From: Bacteroidota bacterium
Lineage (GTDB): Bacteria; Bacteroidota; Bacteroidia; Bacteroidales; VadinHA17
DNA: 7,805 nt
Assembly (NCBI GenBank): GCA_021816545.1
Contig: JAKAXP010000110.1
Span: 1 to 7,805, forward strand
Direction: 5' to 3'
In this document: positions 1 through 6,320 of the stretch, piece by piece
How positions within the stretch are numbered: the first letter of the stretch is position 1
How the letters are laid out: every line of letters starts with the position of its first letter
Notes under the pieces: generated by a model
Databases searched by the model: none
What the model saw: only the letters and a program-made list of their open reading frames with translations
Told to the model about the DNA's origin: nothing
Translations under genes and position numbers: made by a program

Positions 1-1
1 G

Positions 2-331
2 ACCGTAGGGGTGCACCTGTTCAATCCCGTCTCTCCCCTTAATAACCTGCCTTCATCAATTGATGCCGGTTTACACTGGAAGCAGTCAGACAACCTCTTT
101 CTGACCCTTGCGGGATCGAAGGTGAGCTCCGAGCCGATTTCAATAAATTGCGGTATCGGCTGGAATATGCTTGACAGGATGGTCCTAAGGTCAGGCTACA
201 TGAGCTCACCATCCTCTTTTGCCTTCGGAATTGGATTCCGGTCAGACCGCCTGGAGGCGGATGCCGGATTTCTCCTGAATGGTGTAACCGGCATGACCTC
301 TTCTGTATCAGTTACATGGTCAATCAGATGA
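2..331 (+). CDS. C-terminal part of a predicted outer-membrane beta-barrel protein (5' truncated by the window)
   Basis: The reading frame is open from the first full codon at base 2 to the TGA at 329-331, so the gene starts upstream of the window; the GTG at 11 is probably an internal valine. The visible 109 residues begin TVGVHLFNPVSP and continue as short alternating polar/hydrophobic stretches (SIDAGLHWK, LFLTLAGSKV, SINCGIGWNM, FAFGIGFRS, LEADAGFLL, SSVSVTWSI), the pattern of closely spaced antiparallel beta-strands. The end resembles the last strands of PorV/UPF0164-like barrels of Bacteroidota, but I cannot name a family with confidence. No domain other than strands is visible. The stop codon overlaps an ATG of the next gene (ATGA at 328-331), so the two are probably co-transcribed and translationally coupled. 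This suggests that both products act at the outer membrane. The barrel assignment is inferred from strand pattern only. Confidence 0.6.
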   Translation, partial: TVGVHLFNPVSPLNNLPSSIDAGLHWKQSDNLFLTLAGSKVSSEPISINCGIGWNMLDRMVLRSGYMSSPSSFAFGIGFRSDRLEADAGFLLNGVTGMTSSVSVTWSIR

Positions 332-2556
332 AATCCCTGAGCCTGCACGGGGACCAATCCCTGAGCCTGCACGGGGACCAATCCCTGAGCCTGCACGGGG
401 ATCAATCCCTGAGCCTGCACGGGGATCAAAGCCTGAGCCTGCACGGGGACCAATGCCTGAGCCATCACGGGGAGCCGTTACATAGCATTTCCAGATGGCC
501 TCCGGACCGGAAGACTGCTATTGCGGTAATAATTCTTGTACTTCTCTCAGCTCCATTATTTTCCCAGGAGGAAAACCAGTCAATAAAGGAATCTGTCGAG
601 GAGATACTTGCCCTGTCGGAAGAGACTGATCCGGCTGCCCTGCTGGAGGAACTGGAAGATCTGAAGACCTCACCCGTGAATATCAACAGCGGTGATGAAA
701 AGGAGATCTCACGTCTCTTCTTCCTGACAGAATTTCAGGTGATGGTACTGGCCGACCACATAAGGAAAAATGGCAGCGTGGTGACCCTCTATGAGCTTGC
801 CCTGCTGCCAGCTTATGACCGTAACACAGTGCTCCTGATGGCTCCTTATATATCACTTGAACCGGAGGCGCCGAAAGTGGGGAAGAGCTATGGCCGCACA
901 TTGGTGACGCTGACGGTCTCAGCCCGCTTCAGCGGGAGCGAAAGCGGTACGGAGGGTGTACGTTCATTGCTTAAGCTGAAGCATGAACAGGGCAGATTCA
1001 GCTTTGGCCTGACGGCAGAAAATGACCCGGGTGAATCATTCTCATTCAAAAATGCTCCCGGGGCCGACTTCCTGTCAGGTTATATCAAGTACGAGGGGAA
1101 TGGGTTGGTTAACACGATCATAGCAGGTGATTTTACCGTCAGAGCCGGTGAGGGCCTGCTGTTCAACAGCAGCAGGTGGATGGCTTCATGGCTGAGCTCG
1201 CCATCGTTTATGTCGGGACGAAGTACGGCCGCCCCCTTCACTTCTACCGAGGAGAACGGTTTCTTCAGGGGAATCTGCCTGACGCTGGGCAGCATAAATG
1301 CCGGGGCAGTGCTGTTCGCCTCAAGCAACAGAATCGATGCCCGCATCCTCTATAATGAAGACAGCACTGTGATGGGCGTGACCAATCTTGTCAGTGGAGG
1401 GATTCATGCAACCGGATCACAGCTTGAGGCACGCAACAGACTAACTGAAACAATTGCCGGGCTCCGTCTGACAGCCGGTGCAGATAAGGTCAGAAGCGGC
1501 CTGACTGCATCACTGACCCGGTTTTCCCTTCCTTTCCTCCCTGACATGACTGAACCGGAGAACCTCCATGACTTTAAAGGAGACAGGCTGATAAACGTTG
1601 CCGCCGACATCAGGGCAGGAACAGGACCGGTCCTTTTCTTCGCCGAGGCAGGACTGGGTCTGCCTAGCCCGGCGACAGACTCTGCCGGAACATATACTCA
1701 GGGCCCCCTGGCAGACACAACCGGAACGGGTTCGGTGTCAGCCTTTGGCCGAATTTATCTGCGTGATTCATGGGCAGCAACGGCAGGACTGAGGGCAAAA
1801 CCCTCCGGAAGAGTCACTTTCAATATCCTTGCCCGCCACTTCTCCACGGGATACAATGCATTTCATTCCGGGGCTTTCAAGGCCGGATCAGGATCAGGCA
1901 ACGAGACAGGCCTTTCGGCCTCAGTGTACATCGAAGCCGCCAGGCATCTCTTCATCACGGCAGCAGCAGACCACTACCGCATTCCCTGGCCACGGTACCG
2001 TTCCTCCTCACCTTCCTACGGCAGCAGGATTGAAATAACGGGAGAATTCCAGCCACGCGATGAGATATCACTCCGGCTTTCATACACCTCCTCCTCGCGC
2101 GAGTATGACAGTTCCACCGGAACAGGTACTGCGAATTCAGTGACACATACACGGCAGCAGGCAGGTGTCGTATTCGACTGCGACATTTCCCCGGATCTGG
2201 GCCTTACTACCCGTGCATCCTTTTCATTTATATCCCCTTCAGGAGAAAAAGGTTACCTGCTTTCCCAGGACTTTGCTTACAAATTCCACGCTGTTCCCCT
2301 GAAACTATGGTTCAGGTATGCCCTATGCTCCACAAGTGGCTGGGACAGCCGCCTCTATGCCTGGGAAAATGACCTGCTTTCATCATTCAGTATCCCCGCC
2401 CTCTACGGTGAGATGACAAGGTCATTCATCATGCTCTCCTGGAAACCCGCCGCCAGTGTAGAAGTAAGGGTGAAGTATGGTTATACCTGGCCGGCATCAA
2501 ATGCAGGTAACGGTCTCAGGCAGGAGGTTAAGGGGCAGGTCAGGATTGGGTTTTAG
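316..2556 (+). CDS. Secreted helix-hairpin-helix protein with C-terminal outer-membrane beta-barrel
   Basis: Numbered from the ATG at 316, the protein has 746 residues. The ATG at 328, which forms ATGA with the upstream stop, is an equally good or better start and gives 742. Residues 7-54 are six 8-residue repeats (SLSLHGDQ). A charged/hydrophobic segment at about 65-84 (RKTAIAVIILVLLSAPLFSQ) looks like a Sec signal peptide, which is unusually far from the start. Residues about 119-180 (PVNINSGDEKEISRLFFLTEFQ, then IRKNG and LYELALLPAYD) match the helix-hairpin-helix (ComEA-like) repeats seen at the N-terminus of a Bacteroidota family of large unnamed proteins. From about 185 to the terminal phenylalanine the sequence is rich in beta-strand patterns and ends VRIGF, typical of an outer-membrane barrel. 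The function of this family is not known to me; DNA binding should not be assumed from HhH alone. No ATG, GTG or TTG lies in frame between the repeats and the signal peptide. Confidence 0.8.
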   Translation: MVNQMKSLSLHGDQSLSLHGDQSLSLHGDQSLSLHGDQSLSLHGDQCLSHHGEPLHSISRWPPDRKTAIAVIILVLLSAPLFSQEENQSIKESVEEILALSEETDPAALLEELEDLKTSPVNINSGDEKEISRLFFLTEFQVMVLADHIRKNGSVVTLYELALLPAYDRNTVLLMAPYISLEPEAPKVGKSYGRTLVTLTVSARFSGSESGTEGVRSLLKLKHEQGRFSFGLTAENDPGESFSFKNAPGADFLSGYIKYEGNGLVNTIIAGDFTVRAGEGLLFNSSRWMASWLSSPSFMSGRSTAAPFTSTEENGFFRGICLTLGSINAGAVLFASSNRIDARILYNEDSTVMGVTNLVSGGIHATGSQLEARNRLTETIAGLRLTAGADKVRSGLTASLTRFSLPFLPDMTEPENLHDFKGDRLINVAADIRAGTGPVLFFAEAGLGLPSPATDSAGTYTQGPLADTTGTGSVSAFGRIYLRDSWAATAGLRAKPSGRVTFNILARHFSTGYNAFHSGAFKAGSGSGNETGLSASVYIEAARHLFITAAADHYRIPWPRYRSSSPSYGSRIEITGEFQPRDEISLRLSYTSSSREYDSSTGTGTANSVTHTRQQAGVVFDCDISPDLGLTTRASFSFISPSGEKGYLLSQDFAYKFHAVPLKLWFRYALCSTSGWDSRLYAWENDLLSSFSIPALYGEMTRSFIMLSWKPAASVEVRVKYGYTWPASNAGNGLRQEVKGQVRIGF
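334..477 (+). repeat. 24-bp tandem repeat, six copies, inside a coding region
   Basis: Six consecutive 24-base units start at 334, 358, 382, 406, 430 and 454. The consensus is TCCCTGAGCCTGCAC followed by GGGGACCAA. The first five units all translate to SLSLHGDQ, although units 3-4 carry GAT for GAC and unit 5 starts AGC. The sixth has decayed to CLSHHGEP. The period is a multiple of three, so gain or loss of a copy keeps the frame. The repeat begins two codons after the ATG at 328 and ends just before the signal peptide. At each junction GGGA-CCAA-TCCC could form a very small hairpin. There are no spacers, so this is not a CRISPR array. Confidence 0.95.
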
Positions 2557-2587
2557 TCGGCAGTACCGGTCGGCAGTCGGCAGTCAG
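2555..2587 (+). repeat. Left AGTCGGC repeat array (arm of an inverted pair)
   Basis: The segment reads as units AGTCGGC (2555-2561), AGTACCGGTCGGC (2562-2574), AGTCGGC (2575-2581) and a partial AGTCAG (2582-2587). It is the reverse complement of the array at 2985-3063: bases 2555-2574 match the complement of 3037-3056 at 19 of 20 positions. The first two bases are also the last two of the TAG stop of the preceding gene. Confidence 0.9.
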
Positions 2588-2607
2588 AAGAATTAAAGTG
2601 TAATGAA

Positions 2608-2976
2608 ATGAAAAATGGTTTTAAAGATCTGATTGTTTATCAGAAGGCATTTAGCCTTGCAATGGATATTTATAAAACCAGCATGCAGTTTCCCAATGAG
2701 GAGTTGTATTCACTGACATCGCAGATAAGAAGATCTTCAAGATCTGTATGTTCAAATATTGGCGAAGGATACCGTAAGCGCCTCTATGAAGCGCATTTTA
2801 TCAGCAAGATGTCAGATGCTGATATGGAAAATTCAGAGACACTTGTCTGGCTTGATTTTGCAATTGAATGCAAATACCTATCCCGGGAGAATTATAATGA
2901 TTATTTAAGCCGATGTCTTGAAGTAGGCCGGATGATCAGCGCAGTGATAAAAAACCCGTCCAAATTCCGTTATTAA
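2608..2976 (+). CDS. Four-helix-bundle protein of the 23S rRNA intervening-sequence (S23) family
   Basis: The 122-residue protein follows the family pattern closely: FKDLIVYQKAFSLAMDIY (5-22), the FP at 28-29, LTSQIRRSSRSVCSNIGEGY (36-55), then two more predicted helices and a basic end (KNPSKFRY). The family (PF05635/TIGR02436 type) was first found encoded in intervening sequences of 23S rRNA, and related proteins serve as accessory Avd subunits of diversity-generating retroelements. Neither rRNA nor a reverse transcriptase is present here, and the biochemical role of stand-alone members is unknown. The ATG at 2608 is chosen because the ATG at 2603 meets a stop after two codons. The gene lies between the converging ends of its neighbours and is flanked by inverted repeat arrays. 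Base composition differs: sampled 60-base lines at 2641 and 2701 have 24 and 20 G+C, against 32 at 2401. This suggests separate acquisition. Confidence 0.9.
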   Translation: MKNGFKDLIVYQKAFSLAMDIYKTSMQFPNEELYSLTSQIRRSSRSVCSNIGEGYRKRLYEAHFISKMSDADMENSETLVWLDFAIECKYLSRENYNDYLSRCLEVGRMISAVIKNPSKFRY

Positions 2977-2984
2977 GTCCATTT

Positions 2985-3063
2985 ACCGACCTTTACTACC
3001 GACCTTTACCGCCGACTGGTATTGCCGACTGGTACTGCCGACTGGTACTGCCGACTGCCGACT
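2985..3063 (+). repeat. Right GCCGACT repeat array (arm of an inverted pair)
   Basis: Five 13-base units start at 2985, 2998, 3011, 3024 and 3037, followed by two 7-base units GCCGACT at 3050 and 3057. The unit is GCCGACTGGTACT, which can be read as GCCGACT plus GGTACT. The two units nearest the four-helix gene have drifted to ACCGACCTTTACT/C, while those nearest purE are exact. The last base belongs to the purE stop codon (TGA on the minus strand, 3063-3065). The array is complementary to 2555-2587. Confidence 0.93.
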
Positions 3064-3569
3064 CAGTTCGTCCGGTACCTGTACTTCACCGCCCCCAGCT
3101 CCTCGTTGGCCTTGACTATCTTCTGCTTCAGGCTCTCCTTGTAGGCGATGAGCTTGTCCATGACGGCAGGGTCGCCGGTGGCAATCATCTGTGCTGCCAG
3201 GATACCGGCGTTCAGCGCTCCGTCAATAGCTACCGTGGCTACAGGTATCCCGGGAGGCATCTGAACGATTGCAAGAAGGGAATCCATCCCGTCAAGGGAG
3301 GCCTTTACCGGCACCCCTATGACCGGCACCGGAGTCATCGCCGCGATCACACCGGGAAGATGTGCCGCCATGCCGGCGCCGGCAATGATTACCTTTATGC
3401 CCCTGGCTGCTGCACCGCGCGCAAACTTCTCCACCTCATCAGGTGTGCGGTGTGCCGAGAGTGCGTTTATCTCAAAGGGGATATCCACACTGTCAAGAAA
3501 CTCTGCTGCCTTCTCCATGACCTTCAGGTCGGAGACGCTGCCCATGATAATGCTAACTGCCGGATTCAT
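3063..3569 (-). CDS. purE: N5-carboxyaminoimidazole ribonucleotide mutase (PurE, class I)
   Basis: The 168-residue protein is full length for PurE. It catalyses the conversion of N5-CAIR to CAIR in cytoplasmic de novo purine synthesis. Visible signatures are GSVSD at 10-14, SAHRTP at 38-43 with the expected catalytic His40, AGAGMAAHLPG at 63-73 and the DSLLAIVQMPPGIPVAT stretch. AHLPG and the overall pattern fit the bacterial class I mutase. The C-terminus (KYRYRTN) is the normal end for Bacteroidota PurE, so the stop inside the neighbouring repeat does not seem to truncate it. purK, the usual partner that makes N5-CAIR, is not in the window. The gene diverges from hpt across 82 bases and converges on the four-helix gene. 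The ATG at 3569 is well placed, 34 bases downstream of a -7 box. Confidence 0.97.
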   Translation of the reverse strand: MNPAVSIIMGSVSDLKVMEKAAEFLDSVDIPFEINALSAHRTPDEVEKFARGAAARGIKVIIAGAGMAAHLPGVIAAMTPVPVIGVPVKASLDGMDSLLAIVQMPPGIPVATVAIDGALNAGILAAQMIATGDPAVMDKLIAYKESLKQKIVKANEELGAVKYRYRTN

Positions 3570-3602
3570 ATGCTCTTTTTATTGTATAGATCATTGTCAG
3601 AG

Positions 3603-3610
3603 CAAAAATA
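3603..3610 (-). promoter_or_regulatory. Candidate -7 box for purE
   Basis: On the minus strand this reads TATTTTTG, a perfect TAnnTTTG, the -7 element recognised by the primary sigma factor of Bacteroidota. It would give a leader of roughly 25-30 bases before the purE ATG. No TTG -33 element lies at the usual distance; the nearest one upstream is 27 bases away, which is too far. Support is therefore from one element plus position. Confidence 0.5.
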
Positions 3611-3623
3611 AGCTTTAAATTTA

Positions 3624-3631
3624 TAATTTAG
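3624..3631 (+). promoter_or_regulatory. Weak candidate -7 box for the hpt operon
   Basis: TAATTTAG matches TAnnTTTG at all but one position and lies 20 bases before the hpt ATG in an AT-rich stretch (3604-3630). No well-spaced -33 element is visible; a TTG at 3594-3596 is 27 bases away. It lies just beside the purE box, so the divergent promoters would be nearly back to back. Confidence 0.25.
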
Positions 3632-3651
3632 CGGCATCAATCACCTCAACC

Positions 3652-4188
3652 ATGAATGAGATAACTCTAATCGACAGGGAGTTTTCAGTGTATATCACTG
3701 AAGACGAAATACAGAGCCGGGTTACGGCACTCGCCGAGAAAATCAGCGAAGACCTGAAAGGCAAGGATGTGCTTTTCTTCGGAGTCCTCAACGGAGTCTT
3801 CCTCTTCGCCGCGGACCTCTTCAGGCAGATCACCCTCGAATGCCAGGTCTCATTCATCAAACTGGCCTCCTATGACGGAACCTCAAGCACCGGCAAGATC
3901 AAGGAACTTATCGGGTGGAACGAAGATATCACAGGCAAGACGGTGGTGGTACTCGAGGATATTGTTGACACCGGAGCCACGCTCGAAAGAGTCATCGGAG
4001 AACTGAAACTGCGAAAGGCATCCGAAATCAGGATATGCACCCTCCTCTTCAAACCGGAAGCCTATACGAAGGATATACCGATAGATTACATCGGTTTTGA
4101 AATACCAAACAACTTCGTAGTGGGATACGGGCTTGACTATGACGGCTATGGCCGGAACCTGAAGGCGATATACAAACTAACAAAATAA
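3652..4188 (+). CDS. hpt: Hypoxanthine phosphoribosyltransferase
   Basis: The 178-residue enzyme should transfer the phosphoribosyl group of PRPP to hypoxanthine (and probably guanine), giving IMP/GMP in cytoplasmic purine salvage. The PRPP-binding signature VVVLEDIVDTGATL is at 98-111, with the acidic pair E102-D103 and D106. Other family marks are GVLNGVFLF at 44-52, KLASYDGTSSTG at 70-81, K134 of LLFKPEA (purine contact) and VGYGLDYDGYGRNL at 157-170. Length is normal. This is the first gene of a tight run in which adk follows after 9 bases. Pairing with adk and obgE is a familiar gene order in Bacteroidota. No Shine-Dalgarno sequence precedes the ATG, as is usual in the phylum. Confidence 0.97.
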   Translation: MNEITLIDREFSVYITEDEIQSRVTALAEKISEDLKGKDVLFFGVLNGVFLFAADLFRQITLECQVSFIKLASYDGTSSTGKIKELIGWNEDITGKTVVVLEDIVDTGATLERVIGELKLRKASEIRICTLLFKPEAYTKDIPIDYIGFEIPNNFVVGYGLDYDGYGRNLKAIYKLTK

Positions 4189-4197
4189 CATTCTGCA

Positions 4198-4773
4198 ATG
4201 ATTAATATTCTTATGTTTGGCCCTCCCGGATCAGGGAAGGGAACACAATCGGTAACCCTTGCTGATAAGTATAACCTCCTGCATCTGTCAACAGGTGACA
4301 TGCTCAGGGCCGAGCTTGCCGCCGGAACCCCGCTGGGTAAAAAGATGGAAGCCATAATGGCAGCAGGTGAACTTGTCCCTGATGATGTGGTTATTGCCAT
4401 GATTGCAGGGAAGATAGATGCCACAACCGGCAAGGCCGGTTTCATCTTTGACGGGTTCCCCCGCACCGTGGAGCAGGCTGAAGCACTTCAGAAGATGCTT
4501 GAAGGAAGAGGCATGAAAATAGACCTCATGCTGGTGCTCGAGGTCAATGATGCCGAGCTGATGGACCGCATGAAGAAAAGAGCGCTGGTATCAGGCAGGG
4601 CTGACGATGCAGATGAGAATATAATCAACAACCGCATTGCGGTTTACCGCGCCAAGACAGAGCCCGTGATTGACTTCGGGAGGAAGGCAGGAGTCTCAAG
4701 GAGTGTTGACGGAGTAGGGTCAATAGATGACATCTTCGGCAGACTCTGTGCAGAGATTGAAACTGTAATATAA
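4198..4773 (+). CDS. adk: Adenylate kinase (short, zinc-free LID form)
   Basis: The 191-residue enzyme should interconvert ATP + AMP and 2 ADP. The P-loop is FGPPGSGKGT at 7-16; STGDMLR at 31-37 carries the AMP-contact Arg37; FDGFPRT at 84-90 carries Arg89. The LID region at about 128-140 (RALVSGRADDADE) is short and lacks the four-cysteine zinc site of long-LID enzymes. The NRIAVYRAKTEPV segment follows, as expected for short adenylate kinases. Length agrees with the short family. It lies 9 bases after hpt and 3 bases before obgE, so it is probably part of the same transcript. No key residue appears to be missing. Confidence 0.97.
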   Translation: MINILMFGPPGSGKGTQSVTLADKYNLLHLSTGDMLRAELAAGTPLGKKMEAIMAAGELVPDDVVIAMIAGKIDATTGKAGFIFDGFPRTVEQAEALQKMLEGRGMKIDLMLVLEVNDAELMDRMKKRALVSGRADDADENIINNRIAVYRAKTEPVIDFGRKAGVSRSVDGVGSIDDIFGRLCAEIETVI

Positions 4774-4776
4774 CCG

Positions 4777-5769
4777 ATGGCTGAGACAAACTTCGTTGAT
4801 TACGTAAAGATCTTCTGCCGCTCAGGAAAGGGTGGCGCAGGATCAGCGCATCTGAGGCACGAGAAATCCAAGCCCAAGGGCGGCCCTGACGGCGGCGACG
4901 GCGGCAGGGGCGGCGACGTAATCCTCAGGGGTAACTCTCAGCTATGGACCCTGCTGCATCTTAAATATACCAGGCACCTGTTCGCCGGTCACGGCGGATC
5001 CGGCTCATCAAACCAGAAGAGCGGCGCCGCCGGTGAGGATATAATCATTGAGGTTCCCCTCGGCACAGTGGCACGGGAGGAGGAGTCGGAGAAGATTCTC
5101 TTTGAGATCACCAGCGAGGGTGAAGAGAAGATACTGCTCAAGGGAGGCCGCGGAGGCCTGGGCAACACCCACTTCAAATCGGCCACCTTCCAGACTCCCC
5201 GTTTCGCCCAGCCGGGCGAACCCAGCCTTGAAGGATACTTCATCCTTGAACTGAAAGTGCTGGCTGACGTCGGACTGGTGGGATTCCCCAATGCAGGAAA
5301 GTCGACCCTGCTTTCAGTTGTCAGCGCCGCGAAACCCAAGATCGACAACTACCCCTTTACAACACTCACTCCCAACCTGGGCATAGTCAGCTACCGCGAT
5401 GACAAGTCGTTTGTGATGGCAGACATCCCGGGTATAATCGAGGGGGCCGCCGAGGGGAAGGGACTGGGTCACAGGTTCCTCCGGCACATAGAACGCAACG
5501 CCGTGCTGCTTTTTATGATACCGGCTGATACTGAAGATATTGCAAAGGAATACGGCATCCTTCTGGAGGAGCTTCGAAAGTATAACCCAGAACTCCTTGA
5601 CAAGAAGCGGGTAATGGCAATATCGAAGTGTGATCTTCTTGATGAGGAACTCACTGATGAAATGAGGCCGCTTCTTCCCGGAGACATGCCGGTTGTATTC
5701 ATCTCGTCAGTTAAGGGTACAGGCATCACACCGCTGAAGGACCTGCTCTGGAGGGCAATAAACAGCTGA
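4777..5769 (+). CDS. obgE: GTPase ObgE/CgtA, ribosome-associated
   Basis: The 330-residue protein has the glycine-rich Obg fold at about 5-160 (GKGGAGSAHLRHEKSKPKGGPDGG, later GGRGGLGN and the ATFQTPRFAQPGEP segment), followed by a GTPase domain. The G1 loop is GFPNAGKST at 169-177, the switch I/G2 area KIDNYPFTTLTPNLGIV follows, G3 is DIPG at 216-219, G4 is SKCD at 283-286 and G5 is ISSV at 309-312. G4 has Ser in place of the usual Asn of NKxD, a substitution I recall in Obg proteins of this phylum, so probably not a defect. There is no C-terminal OCT domain, so this is the short form. The family acts in 50S ribosome assembly and stress/ppGpp response. It sits between adk and the PAP2 gene with 3- and 2-base gaps. 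Confidence 0.97.
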   Translation: MAETNFVDYVKIFCRSGKGGAGSAHLRHEKSKPKGGPDGGDGGRGGDVILRGNSQLWTLLHLKYTRHLFAGHGGSGSSNQKSGAAGEDIIIEVPLGTVAREEESEKILFEITSEGEEKILLKGGRGGLGNTHFKSATFQTPRFAQPGEPSLEGYFILELKVLADVGLVGFPNAGKSTLLSVVSAAKPKIDNYPFTTLTPNLGIVSYRDDKSFVMADIPGIIEGAAEGKGLGHRFLRHIERNAVLLFMIPADTEDIAKEYGILLEELRKYNPELLDKKRVMAISKCDLLDEELTDEMRPLLPGDMPVVFISSVKGTGITPLKDLLWRAINS

Positions 5770-5771
5770 TC

Positions 5772-6320
5772 ATGGTTGAGCTCGACCGTACATTATTCCT
5801 GTTCCTGAACTCTCTTCACACCCCGTTCCTTGACAGGGTGATGTGGGGGCTGAGCACCAGGACTGTATGGATCCCCTTTTATGTTCTGATTGTATGGCTT
5901 CTTGCTGCGAAATACGGGAAAAGGGTCTGGATTCCTCTTGTTCTGGTACCGGTGCTTGTGGTGCTGACCGACCAGGGGTCCAACCTGATTAAGAACCTTG
6001 TTGAGCGGCCAAGGCCGTGCCATGAACCGGCACTTGAGGGCATGGTCCACATTGTCAGGGGACGCTGCGGCGGGATGTACGGTTTTGTCTCAGCCCATGC
6101 CTCAAATACATTTGGGATAGCAGCATTTACTATACCCCTGCTCCGGAAGAAATGGTTTACCTGGACAGTCATTATCTGGGCCGTGGCTGTCTCATATTCA
6201 AGAATATACCTGGGAGTGCATTATCCGGGAGATGTGCTCGGAGGAGCCCTTCTGGGCCTGGCAGCAGGTTCCGCCCTTGCATGGACGGCACTGAAAATTA
6301 ACAAAAGCATAAGACAATGA
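5772..6320 (+). CDS. PAP2-family membrane lipid phosphatase
   Basis: The 182-residue integral membrane protein carries the three phosphatase motifs of the PAP2 superfamily: KNLVERPRP at 74-82 (K-x6-RP), FVSAHAS at 105-111 with His109, and SRIYLGVHYPGD at 143-154 (SR-x5-H-x3-D, with His150 and Asp154). Hydrophobic segments lie at about 33-46, 52-66, 113-124, 130-142 and 156-173, which fits five or six membrane spans. Likely substrates are lipid phosphates such as undecaprenyl diphosphate, phosphatidylglycerophosphate or phosphatidic acid; the sequence does not decide. The second motif has SAH in place of the common SGH. Its stop overlaps the start of the acyltransferase gene (ATGA, 6317-6320), suggesting coupled translation and linked roles in phospholipid or envelope lipid metabolism. 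Confidence 0.92.
   Translation: MVELDRTLFLFLNSLHTPFLDRVMWGLSTRTVWIPFYVLIVWLLAAKYGKRVWIPLVLVPVLVVLTDQGSNLIKNLVERPRPCHEPALEGMVHIVRGRCGGMYGFVSAHASNTFGIAAFTIPLLRKKWFTWTVIIWAVAVSYSRIYLGVHYPGDVLGGALLGLAAGSALAWTALKINKSIRQ

Larger units (their letters stand above)
2555..3063 (+). other. Putative intervening-sequence-like module: four-helix gene between complementary arms
   Basis: The whole 509-base unit consists of the left array, a 20-base leader, the S23-family gene, an 8-base gap and the right array. The ends are inverted copies, so RNA spanning the unit could form a stem of about 20 pairs with the gene in the loop; the single mismatch can be a G-U pair. Ribosomal intervening sequences that encode the same protein family have this layout. 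That this unit moves, or is processed as RNA, is inference; no transposase or recombinase is present and no target duplication is evident. Confidence 0.4.

Noticed and set aside
196..468. Minus-strand open frame with repeated VPVQAQG units
   Set aside because: It is the complement of the 24-bp repeat, which has no stop in this frame, extended into the complement of the barrel gene. It has no recognisable domain, and the plus-strand frame explains the region.
334..477. Possible CRISPR array
   Set aside because: The 24-bp units abut directly with no spacers and are translated in frame; no cas genes are present.
2608..2976. Diversity-generating retroelement with this gene as Avd
   Set aside because: The protein fold family fits, but no reverse transcriptase, template repeat or variable repeat is seen in the window.
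2985..3063. Intrinsic terminator for the convergent genes
   Set aside because: The array contains no self-complementary stem followed by a T run; the evident pairing is with the distant left array.
3319..3618. Plus-strand open frames opposite purE
   Set aside because: They are antisense to a confidently identified purE and show no domain of their own.
5623..5634. Defective G4 motif in ObgE (SKCD in place of NKxD)
   Set aside because: All other G motifs are intact, and a Ser at this site is, to my recollection, common in Obg proteins of this phylum, so it is probably a lineage variant.
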